A stretch of 64,000 bases of DNA from Paenibacillus tianjinensis (GTDB taxonomy: Bacteria > Bacillota > Bacilli > Paenibacillales > Paenibacillaceae). The DNA lies in NCBI RefSeq assembly GCF_017086365.1, contig NZ_CP070969.1, forward strand, positions 1,612,001-1,676,000. The letters are read 5' to 3'. Positions 38,514-47,892 of this stretch are shown piece by piece; position 1 is the first letter of the stretch; every line of letters starts with the position of its first letter. The position numbers were made by a program, and so were the translations under genes. The notes under the pieces were generated by a model. That model was given only the letters and a program-made list of their open reading frames with translations. It searched no databases and was not told the DNA's origin.

Positions 38514-39527
38514 ATGTGGAAAATGTCCAGAAAAGCAATGCTCGTCCTGTTATCGTCACTTATGCTGCTAATAACCGCTTGCGGCTCCGGCTCCGATGAA
38601 ACCATCAAAGCGGACGGCGGCCAAGGGGAATCCGGAGAGCTGAAGAAGGTTGTACTGAGGCTGAAATGGATTCATCAGGCCCAGTTTGCCGGCTTTTACA
38701 CTGCGGTGGAGAAAGGCTACTACAAGGATGCCGGACTGGATGTGGAAATACGGCCGGGCGGATCGGATTTTCCGTCGGTGCAGATGGTGGCCTCCGGCAG
38801 TGAAGAGTTCGGGGTAACTGGGGCAGACCAGATTATCATTGCCCGGGAAAAGGGAGTGCCCGTCAAGGCCGTTTCAACCATTTACCGCAAAACTCCCTTT
38901 GTGATGTTCGCGCTGAAAGAGTCGGGTATTTCCAAGATGGAGGATCTTGTCGGCCAGAAGGTAGGCATTAAGCTGGGCGGCAATGAAGAGCTGACGTTCC
39001 GGGCTATGGAGAAAAGTGCAGGCATAAAAACTCCGGATATCGAGGAAATGCCTATCAAATATGATCTCAGTCCGCTGCTGACAGGTCAGGTGAAGGCATG
39101 GCCGGGGTACGTGATCAATGAAGTGCTGGCTGTACAGGAGCAGGGCAAAGAGGTAAACATTATTGATCCGAATGACTACGGCATCAATTTCTATGCGGAT
39201 ACGCTGTTTACAACGGAATCTATCATTAATAAAGATCCTGAGATGGTCAAGAGCTTCGTACAGGCTTCCATGAAAGGCTGGGATTATGCACTGGAGAATC
39301 CGGAAGAGGCGGCGGAATTTGGTTTGAAATATGGAGACAAGCTGGATCTGGATCATGAGGTAGCGATGATGAAAGCCAGCATTCCGCTGCTGGAGCCGGA
39401 GCAGCTGCCGCTCGGATCGACGGAGGAAGAAGCATGGGATACCCTGCAGAAGAGTCTGATTGAGCTTGGTTTTGTTAAGAAAGAGCAGGATCTGAAATCA
39501 CTGTTTACGAACGAATACCTGGAATAG
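38514..39527 (+). CDS. Substrate-binding lipoprotein, NMT1/SsuA-like
   Basis: A 337-residue lipoprotein with lipobox ITAC after a hydrophobic signal. The mature part is of the NMT1/THI5/SsuA type: LRLKWIHQAQFAGFYTAVEKGYY, then EFGVTGADQIIIAREKGVPV and a VGIKLGGNEE stretch. Such proteins bind small nitrogen- or sulfur-containing molecules. Its place between biuret hydrolase and the transporter genes points to cyanuric acid or biuret. GGGGGAAT precedes the ATG. Confidence 0.9.
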   Translation: MWKMSRKAMLVLLSSLMLLITACGSGSDETIKADGGQGESGELKKVVLRLKWIHQAQFAGFYTAVEKGYYKDAGLDVEIRPGGSDFPSVQMVASGSEEFGVTGADQIIIAREKGVPVKAVSTIYRKTPFVMFALKESGISKMEDLVGQKVGIKLGGNEELTFRAMEKSAGIKTPDIEEMPIKYDLSPLLTGQVKAWPGYVINEVLAVQEQGKEVNIIDPNDYGINFYADTLFTTESIINKDPEMVKSFVQASMKGWDYALENPEEAAEFGLKYGDKLDLDHEVAMMKASIPLLEPEQLPLGSTEEEAWDTLQKSLIELGFVKKEQDLKSLFTNEYLE

Positions 39528-39538
39528 GAGGCGGTCTT

Positions 39539-40360
39539 ATGCCGGCGGTAATTAAGGAACAGAAGAACTTCATTGCAGAACATCGTCCCTTACAGGAATC
39601 CAAAGCGCGTGAAGTGATGCTCTCGTTATCAGACTGCTCCCTGTCCTTCGGAGAGGTGCAGGTGCTTAACCGGGTGAATCTGGATGTATACCGGAATGAA
39701 TTCATTTCCATCTTGGGGCCAAGCGGCTGCGGAAAATCGACCATGCTGAGGCTGATGCTTCAGCTGCTCGGTCCCGACAAGGGAGGGAAGGTTACGTATG
39801 CTTCCTCCGACTTGTCGCTGGGCATGGTTTTTCAGAAGCCGGTGCTAATGCCTTGGCTTACGTCACTCCAGAATGTCACACTTCCGCTCGAGCTCGGCAA
39901 CAAGAAAAAGTTCACGAAGCAGGAAGCGCGGGAGAAGGCGGAAAGCGCGCTGCGCCTGGTTGGTCTTCAGGATTTCATGAATCATTTTCCGCACCAGCTG
40001 AGCGGCGGCATGCAGCAGCGGGCGGCAATCGCCAGAGCGCTGGCAGCTGATCCGGCGGTGCTTTTGATGGATGAGCCCTTTGGTGCTCTGGATGAACTAA
40101 CCCGCGAGAAGCTGAATTTCGAGCTGCTCCGTCTATGGGAGAGCCCCGAAACCAGCCTTAGCAGCATCGTTATGGTTACACACTCGATTCAGGAGTCGGT
40201 GCTGCTGTCTGACCGGGTGGTGATGATGTCGCCCCGGCCCGCCGGAGTTACGGATATTATCCCGGTTCCGCTGCCCTCGCCGCGGGAGGCGGGGATGGAA
40301 GAGCTGCCGGAATTCCACTATACGGTCAAGGAACTGAGAAAGAGGGTGAAGCATTTATGA
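39539..40360 (+). CDS. ABC transporter ATP-binding protein (SsuB/TauB-like)
   Basis: A 273-residue ATPase. Walker A is GPSGCGKST, the Q-loop region is VFQKPVLMPWLT, the signature is LSGGMQQRAAIARAL, Walker B is VLLMDEPFGALD, and the switch His is in MVTHSIQES. GGAGGCGG lies before the ATG. Its stop overlaps the permease start by ATGA. It powers uptake of the ligand bound by the upstream lipoprotein. Confidence 0.95.
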   Translation: MPAVIKEQKNFIAEHRPLQESKAREVMLSLSDCSLSFGEVQVLNRVNLDVYRNEFISILGPSGCGKSTMLRLMLQLLGPDKGGKVTYASSDLSLGMVFQKPVLMPWLTSLQNVTLPLELGNKKKFTKQEAREKAESALRLVGLQDFMNHFPHQLSGGMQQRAAIARALAADPAVLLMDEPFGALDELTREKLNFELLRLWESPETSLSSIVMVTHSIQESVLLSDRVVMMSPRPAGVTDIIPVPLPSPREAGMEELPEFHYTVKELRKRVKHL

Positions 40361-41109
40361 CAGCCAAGCTTAAAGACAGCCTGTATCCGCTCGGATTCGG
40401 CCTGGGGTTCCTGGTGCTCTGGGAGCTGGCCGTACGCCTCTTCTCCATTCCTGTATATTTGCTGCCGGCTCCCACAGCGGTCTTATCAGCGGTTGAAGCT
40501 TCGTTAGGCTCACATATGCTTGTTACACTGATGGAATCCCTGGCCGGATTTATGCTGGCCAACATTCTGGGATTTGTTACAGCCGTTATTTTCGTACATT
40601 CCAAACCGATTGAGAAGGGCGCTTTTCCGCTGGCAATTGCCCTTAAGACGACACCGCTTGTGGCTCTGGCTCCTCTGCTGGTGGTGTGGCTCGGTACCGG
40701 ATATTCCTCCAAGGTAGTGGCGTCCACGCTAATCTGCTTTTTCCCGATCCTGGTGAACAGTGTCAAAGGACTCAAGGCGATTGAATATGAGGCCTGGGAG
40801 CTGTTTTCTACTTATAAAGGGACGAAATGGGAAATTTTCTGGAAGCTGCGCCTGCCGACAAGTCTGCCGTATATTTTCTCTGCACTTAAAATCTCAACCT
40901 CCCTGGCGATTGTCGGAGCTATTGTCGGCGAATTCGTCGGTGCGAATAAAGGGCTTGGATACGTTGTTCTGGTCTCTTCCTATCATATGGATACTCCGGT
41001 GATGTTCTCGGCGATTATCGCTTCGGCGGCCTGCGGGCTGCTGCTGTTCTGGTGTATCGGACTGCTGGAGAAGAAAGTTATCTTTTGGACAAGGAGCGAT
41101 GATCTGTGA
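40357..41109 (+). CDS. ABC transporter permease (SsuC-like)
   Basis: A 250-residue permease with about six membrane spans. The EAA-type cytoplasmic loop reads EYEAWELFSTYKGTKWEIFWK followed by LPTSLPYIFSALK. It overlaps the ATPase gene by ATGA, and its TGA overlaps the start region of the amidohydrolase gene, so transport and the first catabolic enzyme are produced together. Confidence 0.94.
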   Translation: MTAKLKDSLYPLGFGLGFLVLWELAVRLFSIPVYLLPAPTAVLSAVEASLGSHMLVTLMESLAGFMLANILGFVTAVIFVHSKPIEKGAFPLAIALKTTPLVALAPLLVVWLGTGYSSKVVASTLICFFPILVNSVKGLKAIEYEAWELFSTYKGTKWEIFWKLRLPTSLPYIFSALKISTSLAIVGAIVGEFVGANKGLGYVVLVSSYHMDTPVMFSAIIASAACGLLLFWCIGLLEKKVIFWTRSDDL

Positions 41110-42179
41110 TGAAATGCTCAGTGATAAAAGTGCCTGCAGCTGCTCCGCATGATACGTCAGGCCTTAAAGCCTCTATCGAGGCAGGAATCATTGATCCGGC
41201 ACATGTAGTTGCCGTCCTGGGCAAGACCGAGGGCAACGGCTGTGTCAACGATTTTACCCGGGGGTACGCGGTGATGGCCTTGAAGCAGTTTTTTGCTGCT
41301 TATTCCGCTGACAGCCAGCCGGCTGTGTCCTATATCATGTCAGGAGGCACGGAAGGCATCCTGAGTCCGCATTTCACTGTAATGAGCCGCAGCGGCTTAC
41401 CGGAAACGGGAGAAGCCGGGCTTGGGCTGAAATCACTCGCGATTGGCGTCTCCAGGACGAGGGATTTCCTGCCGGAGGAGCTCGGGCGTCTGAGCCAGGT
41501 GGATGCAGTGGCTGAAGCCGTATCCCGTGCGGTGCGTGATGCCGGTATTGCGTCTGCGGAGGATGTACATTTTGTACAGATTAAATGCCCGCTTCTGACT
41601 GCAGAACAAATCCATGAGGCCCATGGCAGAAAGGCTGAGCTTGTGACAGAGGATACCTATAAGTCGATGGGGTATTCCAGAGGCGCTTCTGCCCTTGGCG
41701 TTGCTGTGGCCCTCGGTGAAGTCGGCCGGGAGGGGCTGCGGGATGAGCAAATCTGCGTGAACTGGGAGCTTTACAGCACGGTTGCTTCGACGTCTGCCGG
41801 GAGTGAGCTTTCCTGCTGTGAAATCATTGTATTCGGCAACTCTTCCGCAGCGGAGGGCCCTTATTTCATTGACCATGATGTTATGAAGGACTCCATTGAC
41901 GGAGCAGCGCTGCAGCGGATGATCGACCGGCATGCCGGAGATGAGCTGATTCAGGTGCTGGCCAAGGCGGAGGCTGACCCTTCGGGCTATGTGCGGGAAC
42001 GGCGTCATACGATGCTGGATGATTCAGATATTAACCATACCCGTCATGCGCGTGCTGTTGTCGGCGGTGTTCTGGCTTATGTATGCGGAGATCCGATGAT
42101 CTATGTATCCGGCGGCGGAGAGCATCAGGGACCGGCAGGCGGAGGGCCGGTAGCGGCCATTTTCCGCAGAAATCAATAA
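41106..42179 (+). CDS. Cyanuric acid amidohydrolase (AtzD/TrzD/barbiturase family)
   Basis: Opens the s-triazine ring of cyanuric acid to give carboxybiuret, which decarboxylates to biuret. The family has three pseudo-symmetric units with Ser-Lys pairs; visible parts are VAVLGKTEGNGCVNDF (unit 1), IMSGGTEGILSPH, VQIKCPLL and MGYSRGASALG (unit 2), and the diagnostic C-terminal GGGEHQGPAGGGPVAAIF (unit 3). Its length of 357 residues is normal. GTG 41106 or ATG 41109 can be the start, with AAGGAG upstream. Barbiturase is the only close alternative and the biuret and allophanate genes nearby argue against it. Confidence 0.93.
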   Translation: MMKCSVIKVPAAAPHDTSGLKASIEAGIIDPAHVVAVLGKTEGNGCVNDFTRGYAVMALKQFFAAYSADSQPAVSYIMSGGTEGILSPHFTVMSRSGLPETGEAGLGLKSLAIGVSRTRDFLPEELGRLSQVDAVAEAVSRAVRDAGIASAEDVHFVQIKCPLLTAEQIHEAHGRKAELVTEDTYKSMGYSRGASALGVAVALGEVGREGLRDEQICVNWELYSTVASTSAGSELSCCEIIVFGNSSAAEGPYFIDHDVMKDSIDGAALQRMIDRHAGDELIQVLAKAEADPSGYVRERRHTMLDDSDINHTRHARAVVGGVLAYVCGDPMIYVSGGGEHQGPAGGGPVAAIFRRNQ

Positions 42180-42203
42180 ATTCATCTTATGGAGGAATGA
42201 CAT

Positions 42204-42635
42204 ATGCTTACACAGGAAACCGAGGTTCTGACGGCAGAGGAAATGACATGGGAGCTGATGCCTAACCATATCGAGCTGTATCACCGGGAGATTGTCTCGG
42301 CGGCGCAGGCGGATAAGCTGGGGATACGGATGAGCTCTATTTTATGGGAAAAGCTCGGTGTCGGCGGGCAGGTGGTTCCCCATTATCACGATGTGGTTGA
42401 GATTATTCATATTACCGTTGGCGAGGTTAAGCTGCTGAGCGGCGGTGAGTGGAGCAGCTACCGGGCCGGAGATACCTTTCATGTGCCGGCCGGTGTTGTC
42501 CATTCGGTAGCCAATGCGGGAGATTCACCTTCTGAGCAGATCAGCATTTTTCTGCCGGCAGAAGCGCAGGTGGCCCCGAACTCCTTTTTCGGCACAACGA
42601 TTATTGAAGATATCTATTCCTCAAAGCTAAAGTAA
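42204..42635 (+). CDS. Cupin-domain protein in the cyanurate operon
   Basis: A 143-residue single-cupin protein. The two cupin motifs are VVPHYHDVVEIIHITVGEV (metal-binding His residues) and AGDTFHVPAGVVHSVANAG. GGAGGAAT lies before the ATG. A catalytic or ligand-sensing role is possible; I know of no cupin step in the cyanurate pathway. It stands between the ring-opening enzyme and the PucR gene, so it might sense an intermediate or protect the unstable carboxybiuret. That is speculation from position. Confidence 0.85.
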   Translation: MLTQETEVLTAEEMTWELMPNHIELYHREIVSAAQADKLGIRMSSILWEKLGVGGQVVPHYHDVVEIIHITVGEVKLLSGGEWSSYRAGDTFHVPAGVVHSVANAGDSPSEQISIFLPAEAQVAPNSFFGTTIIEDIYSSKLK

Positions 42636-42650
42636 AGGCGGCGGAGCTCC

Positions 42651-44285
42651 ATGGCGAACAATGTAATCACAGGTCTGACCTGCAGCGACATTCTGTTGAT
42701 TCCCGACCTCAAGGAGGCAGTAGTGCTTGCCGGAGCGGGCGGTTTGCACCGTTACATAAATCGCGTAAATGTGATGGAGGTCCCGGATGTAATTGATTGG
42801 GTCCGGCCGGGGGAGTTCCTGATTACGAGCGGGTTCCCCTTCCGTGACCAGCCGGATTTGATTTCAGACATGATTCCGCAGCTGAACCAGAAGGGCGTTT
42901 CCGCCCTGGGCATCAAGACCAAGCGTTTTATTGATGAGGTTCCGGCCAGGGCGCTTGAGCTTGCCGACCAGCTTGATTTTCCGATTTTTGAGCTGCCCTC
43001 GTCCACATCCTTCTCTGATGTAGTCAGGGATATCATGGAGCGGGTGCTGGTTCAGGAAGCCAGAGAGCTCTCCCAGCTCCAGAGCCGGTTTCAAAAGCTG
43101 TCGAAGCAGCTGCTGCACGGTGACGGCATCGAGGACTTTCTGCGCTCGCTGGACGGGATGCTGCACAATCCGATTGTGCTTCTGGATGATATGGACCATC
43201 TGTTCTGCTCACCGCAGGCGGAGGAGCTCGGATTTGACCGCCAGTCACCGGTCTGGATTCAGCTCAGGGATGAGGCGAGTCTGGGCATCTGTTTCATCAC
43301 CCTTGGAGAGCGGCGGATCAGGGCTTATATTTCTGCAGTCAATGACAAGCAGATGAATCAGTGCCTGCTGATCTTACTTGAATGGAACCAGGAACTAACG
43401 GTGGTCGATCAGCTGACTATAGACCGGGTAGGTGTTCTGGTCGGACTGGAAATGATCAATGCGAACGCCCGCAGAGAAGTGGAGCTGAAGTACGTGGACC
43501 AGTTCCTGCAGGATTGGATCAGCGGCAGGATTGTTGCCGGCGAGGATCTGAAGCTGAGAGCAGAGGCATGCGGCTGTCCGCTGCCTGATCAGGCAATGAC
43601 CGCGGCTGTGGTAGGCTGGCTGGACATGAAGCCTGAGGTGAAGCAGCTGCAGCAGGCGGTGAAGAGAATCAGGACCAGACCGGATTTACAGCATGTAAAA
43701 ATGACGATCATGGAAGGCGAGCTGGCAGTTACGATAGCTGATAACGGGGACAGCCCGCTCGCCGAGACTCTGCAGCGCCTGCTAACGGAGCTGAATAAAG
43801 TGTTTGCCAAAGATATGTTTGTCTTCTGCATCGGAGAGAAGGTAAACCGCCCTGATCTGGTTCATCACAGCTATGAGTCAGCCAAGAAGATTAATCATAT
43901 CCGCGAGATTTGCGATTTCCGGGAACTGTATATTGATTATAGAAAGCTGGGTGTTTTCAGGCTGCTGTACCATTTGCCGGAGCTTGAAGAAATCAGGGAC
44001 TACCGGGATCAATATGTGATTCCCCTGCTAGATTACGACAGCAAGCATAATGTGTCCCTGTTGCAAACGTTAAACCTGTATTTCAAGCACAACCGCAATA
44101 TAAAAAAAGCCTCAGCTGCATTGTTCACTCATTACAATACCGTGACCTACAGGATTGAACGTGCCTGTGAGCTGCTGAACTTAAACTCAGATGACGGGGA
44201 CGATATGCTTCAGCTTCAATTGGCTCTCAAACTGCATGAGATGAGGCCTTATGACAAGCAGCGGGCCCCGCAGAATAGGAGATGA
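42651..44285 (+). CDS. PucR family transcriptional regulator
   Basis: A 544-residue regulator. Residues 10-130 form the PucR N-terminal domain (VMEVPDVIDWVRPGEFLITSG, GVSALGIKTKRF). A middle GGDEF-like sensor follows, and the C-terminal helix-turn-helix reads LLQTLNLYFKHNRNIKKASAALFTHYNTVTYRIERA. PucR activates purine and other nitrogen catabolic genes in bacilli. Its position inside the operon, four bases before the allophanate hydrolase gene, suggests substrate-dependent control by a pathway intermediate such as biuret or allophanate. GGCGGAG precedes the ATG. Confidence 0.93.
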   Translation: MANNVITGLTCSDILLIPDLKEAVVLAGAGGLHRYINRVNVMEVPDVIDWVRPGEFLITSGFPFRDQPDLISDMIPQLNQKGVSALGIKTKRFIDEVPARALELADQLDFPIFELPSSTSFSDVVRDIMERVLVQEARELSQLQSRFQKLSKQLLHGDGIEDFLRSLDGMLHNPIVLLDDMDHLFCSPQAEELGFDRQSPVWIQLRDEASLGICFITLGERRIRAYISAVNDKQMNQCLLILLEWNQELTVVDQLTIDRVGVLVGLEMINANARREVELKYVDQFLQDWISGRIVAGEDLKLRAEACGCPLPDQAMTAAVVGWLDMKPEVKQLQQAVKRIRTRPDLQHVKMTIMEGELAVTIADNGDSPLAETLQRLLTELNKVFAKDMFVFCIGEKVNRPDLVHHSYESAKKINHIREICDFRELYIDYRKLGVFRLLYHLPELEEIRDYRDQYVIPLLDYDSKHNVSLLQTLNLYFKHNRNIKKASAALFTHYNTVTYRIERACELLNLNSDDGDDMLQLQLALKLHEMRPYDKQRAPQNRR

Positions 44286-44289
44286 CGAC

Positions 44290-46092
44290 ATGGATATAGC
44301 CGAATTTCCGCTCAAGCTGTCTGCCGGATGGCTGCGGGACCAATACAGAAGCGGAGTGCTCACGCCGGAGGCGGTCATCCGTGAAATTATCCGGCGTTCA
44401 CAGCAGGATCAGGAGCTGAATATTTGGATTGAGCCGCCGGACTACGGGCGGATACAGCCCTATCTGGAGGCTATAAGCCATTTGGACAGGGAGGAGTATC
44501 CGCTCTGGGGGATTCCGTTTGCTGTCAAGGACAATATAGATGTACTGGGCTTCCCTACAACAGCCGCTTGTCCGCAATTCAGCTATATGCCGGACAGACA
44601 TTCCTCTGTGTTGGAGCGGTTAATCGGTGCCGGGGCGATTCCTGTAGGCAAAAGCAACCTGGATCAATTCGCCACCGGACTGGTCGGCACAAGAAGTCCG
44701 CATGGGGCTGTGCATAACGCGCTCAGACCGGAATATATCAGCGGCGGCTCCAGCTCCGGCTCGGCGGTTGCTGTGGCACGCGGCCAGGCAGTTTTCTCGC
44801 TTGGCACGGATACTGCCGGCTCGGGGCGTGTGCCTGCAGCCTTGAACGGTCTGGTAGGGTACAAGCCAAGCCTGGGAGCCTGGCCCACCCGGGGAGTAGT
44901 CCCGGCTTGCGCCAGCCTGGACTGCGTCACGGTGTTCGCGAACAGCCTCGAGGATACACTGCTGGTTGACCGTCAGGTGCGCGGCCTGGATGCCTCCGAT
45001 CCGTGGTCCCGCAGCATCCCCCGGCAGGCCGACCGTCTTCCTGCCAGACTGCTGTTCCCGGCAGAGCCCCTTGACTTCTATGGCCCTCATGAGGAGGATT
45101 ACCGGCTGGCCTGGCAAGCAGCGTGCGACTCGCTGAAGGAGCTGGGCATTCCGGTAGAATACGTGGATTGTACGATGTTCTTCGAAGCAGCGTCCATTCT
45201 GTATGATGGTCCCTGGGTAGCAGAACGCTGGGCCGGTCTGGGCGAATTTGTGCACAATAACCGCGCCTCCGTGTTTCCTGTAACAGAACAGATTTTATCG
45301 TCGGGAAAAGGGGGACGGCATACAGCCTCCAGTTTGTTCCAGGCCATGCACCGGCTGCAGGAATACAAGGCTAAATCCCGGGAGCTGCTGCGGGACGCGG
45401 TGCTGGTCATGCCTACCTGTGGAGGCACCTGGACCAGAGAGCAGGTAGAGCTGAATCCGGTCGGCGCCAATTCGGATATGGGCCGCTACACCAATCATTG
45501 CAATTTGCTTGATCTGTCTGCGGTGGCCGTTCCTGCCGGTGAAGCGGCGCAGGATTTGCCTTTCGGGATTACTTTGTTCGCACTCGCGGACAGCGAGCAT
45601 TTGCTGGCGGGGTCGGCAGGCCTTTACCTTGGGGATTCAGGATCGAAGGATACGGTTGAGAAAGCAGAAGCGGTGGAAGCGGCGTCAAAGGCAGACACAT
45701 CAACAGCGGTTGCCGCTCAGCAATATACGATAATTGCCGTCTGCGGCCTGCACATGCAGGGTTATCCGCTCGAGAAGCAGATGACCGGCCATGGCGCTTA
45801 TTTCTGGCGCGAGGCGAGAACGGCGCCATGCTATGACATGATCAGGCTGCAGACTGTTCCTGCCAAACCGGGACTGATTCGAAAAGCTCACGGCGGAGCG
45901 TCCATTCAGCTCGAGCTATGGAAGATGCCGGTTCAATCGGTCGGGGCATTTGCAGCCTTGATTCCAGCGCCGCTTGGGCTGGGGAGAGTGGAGCTTGAGG
46001 ACGGCTCTGAGGTTATGGGGTTCATCTGTGAAAGCTATGCCGAGACAGGAGCGGAGAATATAACGGCCTCCGGAGGCTGGCGTTATGCATGA
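44290..46092 (+). CDS. atzF: Allophanate hydrolase (AtzF type)
   Basis: A 600-residue amidase-signature enzyme with the extra C-terminal domain found in AtzF. The triad is Lys80 (FAVKDNID), cis-Ser154 (SGGSSSGS) and Ser178 (TDTAGSG); the spacings of 74 and 24 equal those of the Pseudomonas enzyme. The C-terminal domain (VCGLHMQGYPLEKQ, then SVGAFAALIPAPLGLG) is diagnostic. It splits allophanate to ammonia and carbon dioxide. No biotin carboxylase is fused or adjacent, so this is not urea amidolyase. ATG 44290 follows AGGAG; an earlier in-frame ATG at 44251 lies within pucR. Confidence 0.94.
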   Translation: MDIAEFPLKLSAGWLRDQYRSGVLTPEAVIREIIRRSQQDQELNIWIEPPDYGRIQPYLEAISHLDREEYPLWGIPFAVKDNIDVLGFPTTAACPQFSYMPDRHSSVLERLIGAGAIPVGKSNLDQFATGLVGTRSPHGAVHNALRPEYISGGSSSGSAVAVARGQAVFSLGTDTAGSGRVPAALNGLVGYKPSLGAWPTRGVVPACASLDCVTVFANSLEDTLLVDRQVRGLDASDPWSRSIPRQADRLPARLLFPAEPLDFYGPHEEDYRLAWQAACDSLKELGIPVEYVDCTMFFEAASILYDGPWVAERWAGLGEFVHNNRASVFPVTEQILSSGKGGRHTASSLFQAMHRLQEYKAKSRELLRDAVLVMPTCGGTWTREQVELNPVGANSDMGRYTNHCNLLDLSAVAVPAGEAAQDLPFGITLFALADSEHLLAGSAGLYLGDSGSKDTVEKAEAVEAASKADTSTAVAAQQYTIIAVCGLHMQGYPLEKQMTGHGAYFWREARTAPCYDMIRLQTVPAKPGLIRKAHGGASIQLELWKMPVQSVGAFAALIPAPLGLGRVELEDGSEVMGFICESYAETGAENITASGGWRYA

Positions 46093-46115
46093 TATTAATC
46101 CGGTTATAGGCCGGA

Positions 46116-46144
46116 TTGACAATAAATTGTGAATTGGCTATACT
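46116..46144 (+). promoter_or_regulatory. Sigma-A promoter of tyrS
   Basis: TTGACA (46116-46121), a 17-base spacer and TATACT (46139-46144); initiation is expected near 46151, at the start of the T-box leader. Confidence 0.85.
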
Positions 46145-46164
46145 TTCTGTAATCTTATAGTTTG

Positions 46165-46415
46165 TATACGTTGAATGAGCGCAGTAGCAGCTTAGTCCCT
46201 GTCACAGAAAGCCGGGGGGTGATGGAACCCGGTACACACGAGGGCTGCGAAATACACTCTGGAGTATCTTGGGTAATGCCAAGCGGAACCAAGCGAACGA
46301 TAACTCGCTTATAAGTGGTATGGATCGGCTGATAATGGCTGTCCGTGCAATTTGGGTGGTAACACGGTTAATTCAATCGTCCCTGTGTCTGAATAGACAA
46401 GGGGCGATTTTTTGC
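46165..46415 (+). promoter_or_regulatory. Tyrosine T-box riboswitch leader
   Basis: A leader of about 250 bases before tyrS. Stem I contains AGAAAGCCGGGGGGTGATGG. A likely specifier UAC (Tyr) is at 46253-46255, followed by A as is usual. The T-box sequence is GGGTGGTAACACGG (46354-46367). A terminator stem, AATCGTCCC with GGGGCGATT and then TTTTTT, lies at 46374-46413. Uncharged tRNA-Tyr would favour the antiterminator and allow tyrS expression. Confidence 0.92.
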
Positions 46416-46548
46416 GTTTACCGGGCTGGCTGGTTGTATGCTGCAAACGCAGATATTTCGGTCCGCGAACCCATGCCGTACCCCGGGTGATGCTCATCCT
46501 CCAACGTATCTCACTAACCATACCTGATCACTAACAAAGGGGCTGTAC

Positions 46549-47814
46549 ATGTTGAATATTATTGATGAACTGGAATGGCGCGACGCCATTAATCAGCAGA
46601 CGGATGCGGAAGGGCTGCGCGAATTAACGAACAGCAAGGCAGTCTCGCTGTACTGCGGCGTCGATCCGACCGGCGACAGTATGCATATCGGGCATCTGAT
46701 TCCGTTTATGGTGCTCAGACGCTTTCAGCTGGCCGGGCACCGTCCGGTGATCCTGATCGGCGGGGCAACGGGAACGATCGGCGATCCGAGCGGACGCCAG
46801 AGCGAGCGCTCCCTGCAGACACTGGAGCAGGTGCAGGAGAATGTGGATGCGCTGACTGCGCAGATGAAGAAGCTGTTTATCTCCGATGATGACGCCAATC
46901 AGGTCCGCCTGGTCAACAACTACGACTGGACTAAGGACATTAATGTCATTGAGTTCCTGCGCGACTTCGGCAAAAACTTCAGCATCAACACGATGCTGGC
47001 CAAGGATGTTGTCTCCAGCCGTCTGGACAGCGGGATTTCGTTCACCGAGTTCTCGTACCAGATTCTGCAGTCGATCGACTACCTGCACCTTTACAAGCAT
47101 GAGGATGTGCAGCTGCAGATCGGCGGCTCCGACCAATGGGGCAACATCACAAGCGGCCTGGACCTGATCCGTAAAAAAGAAGGCAACGAAGCCAAAGCGT
47201 TCGGCCTCACCATCCCGCTGATGCTTAAGGCTGACGGCACCAAGTTCGGCAAAACCGCCGGCGGAGCCGTGTGGCTCGATCCGAAGAAAACTACCCCTTA
47301 TGAGTTCTACCAGTTCTGGGCGAACACGGATGACCGGGACGTAATCAAATACCTCAAGTACTTCACCTTCCTTAGCAAAGAGGAGATCGAAGCACTTGCA
47401 GCCAAGGTTGAATCCGAGCCGCATAAGCGCGAAGCACAGAAGGCGCTGGCGGAAGAGATGACCCGGTTCGTGCACGGCGAAGAGCTGCTGGAGCAGGCTA
47501 AGCGTATTACTGCCGCCCTGTTCAGCGGCGACATCCGCTCTCTGACCGCCGATGAAATTGAGGAAGGCTTCAAGGAAATGCCTACTTTTACCGCCACTAA
47601 CGAAACGAAGAATATCGTGGAATGGCTGGTCGATCTGGGCATCGAGCCGTCCAAGCGCCAGGCGCGTGAGGACATTACGAAGGGTGCAATCTCCATAAAC
47701 GGGGAGCGCGTGAATGAGCTTGAGGTGGAGATTACTGCTGATCATGCCATCGGCGGGAAATTCATCATTGTCCGCAAAGGCAAGAAAAACTACAGTCTGG
47801 TGAAACTGACATAA
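46549..47814 (+). CDS. tyrS: Tyrosyl-tRNA synthetase
   Basis: A class Ic synthetase of 421 residues. The HIGH motif is in DSMHIGHLIPF, the KMSKS equivalent is KFGKTAGGAVW, and GGSDQWGNITSG is the tyrosine pocket motif. The C-terminal 90 residues form an S4-like RNA-binding domain (SKRQAREDITKGAISINGERV). It is controlled by the T-box leader and closed by a terminator. Bacillus has two tyrosyl synthetases; this one is the TyrS type. Confidence 0.97.
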   Translation: MLNIIDELEWRDAINQQTDAEGLRELTNSKAVSLYCGVDPTGDSMHIGHLIPFMVLRRFQLAGHRPVILIGGATGTIGDPSGRQSERSLQTLEQVQENVDALTAQMKKLFISDDDANQVRLVNNYDWTKDINVIEFLRDFGKNFSINTMLAKDVVSSRLDSGISFTEFSYQILQSIDYLHLYKHEDVQLQIGGSDQWGNITSGLDLIRKKEGNEAKAFGLTIPLMLKADGTKFGKTAGGAVWLDPKKTTPYEFYQFWANTDDRDVIKYLKYFTFLSKEEIEALAAKVESEPHKREAQKALAEEMTRFVHGEELLEQAKRITAALFSGDIRSLTADEIEEGFKEMPTFTATNETKNIVEWLVDLGIEPSKRQAREDITKGAISINGERVNELEVEITADHAIGGKFIIVRKGKKNYSLVKLT

Positions 47815-47842
47815 AGTTGTTATCCACCATACCTGCAGCAAG

Positions 47843-47892
47843 GAGGGAGTTCCGAAGGCCGTGAACCGGCTACCGGGACTCCCTCTTTTTTT
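47843..47892 (+). terminator. Terminator of tyrS
   Basis: GGGAGTTCC and the later GGGACTCCC close a hairpin with an inner GGCC/GGCT stem, followed by TCTTTTTTTT. Confidence 0.85.

Noticed and set aside
44290..46092. Amidase-signature gene considered as AtzE, GatA or urea amidolyase
   Set aside because: The C-terminal domain VCGLHMQGYPLEKQ...SVGAFAALIP is specific to allophanate hydrolase; there is no gatB/gatC, AtzG or biotin carboxylase next to it.
46624..47841. Minus-strand open frame of about 405 codons over tyrS
   Set aside because: tyrS is certain on the plus strand with T-box and terminator; the antisense frame is an effect of GC-rich third positions.
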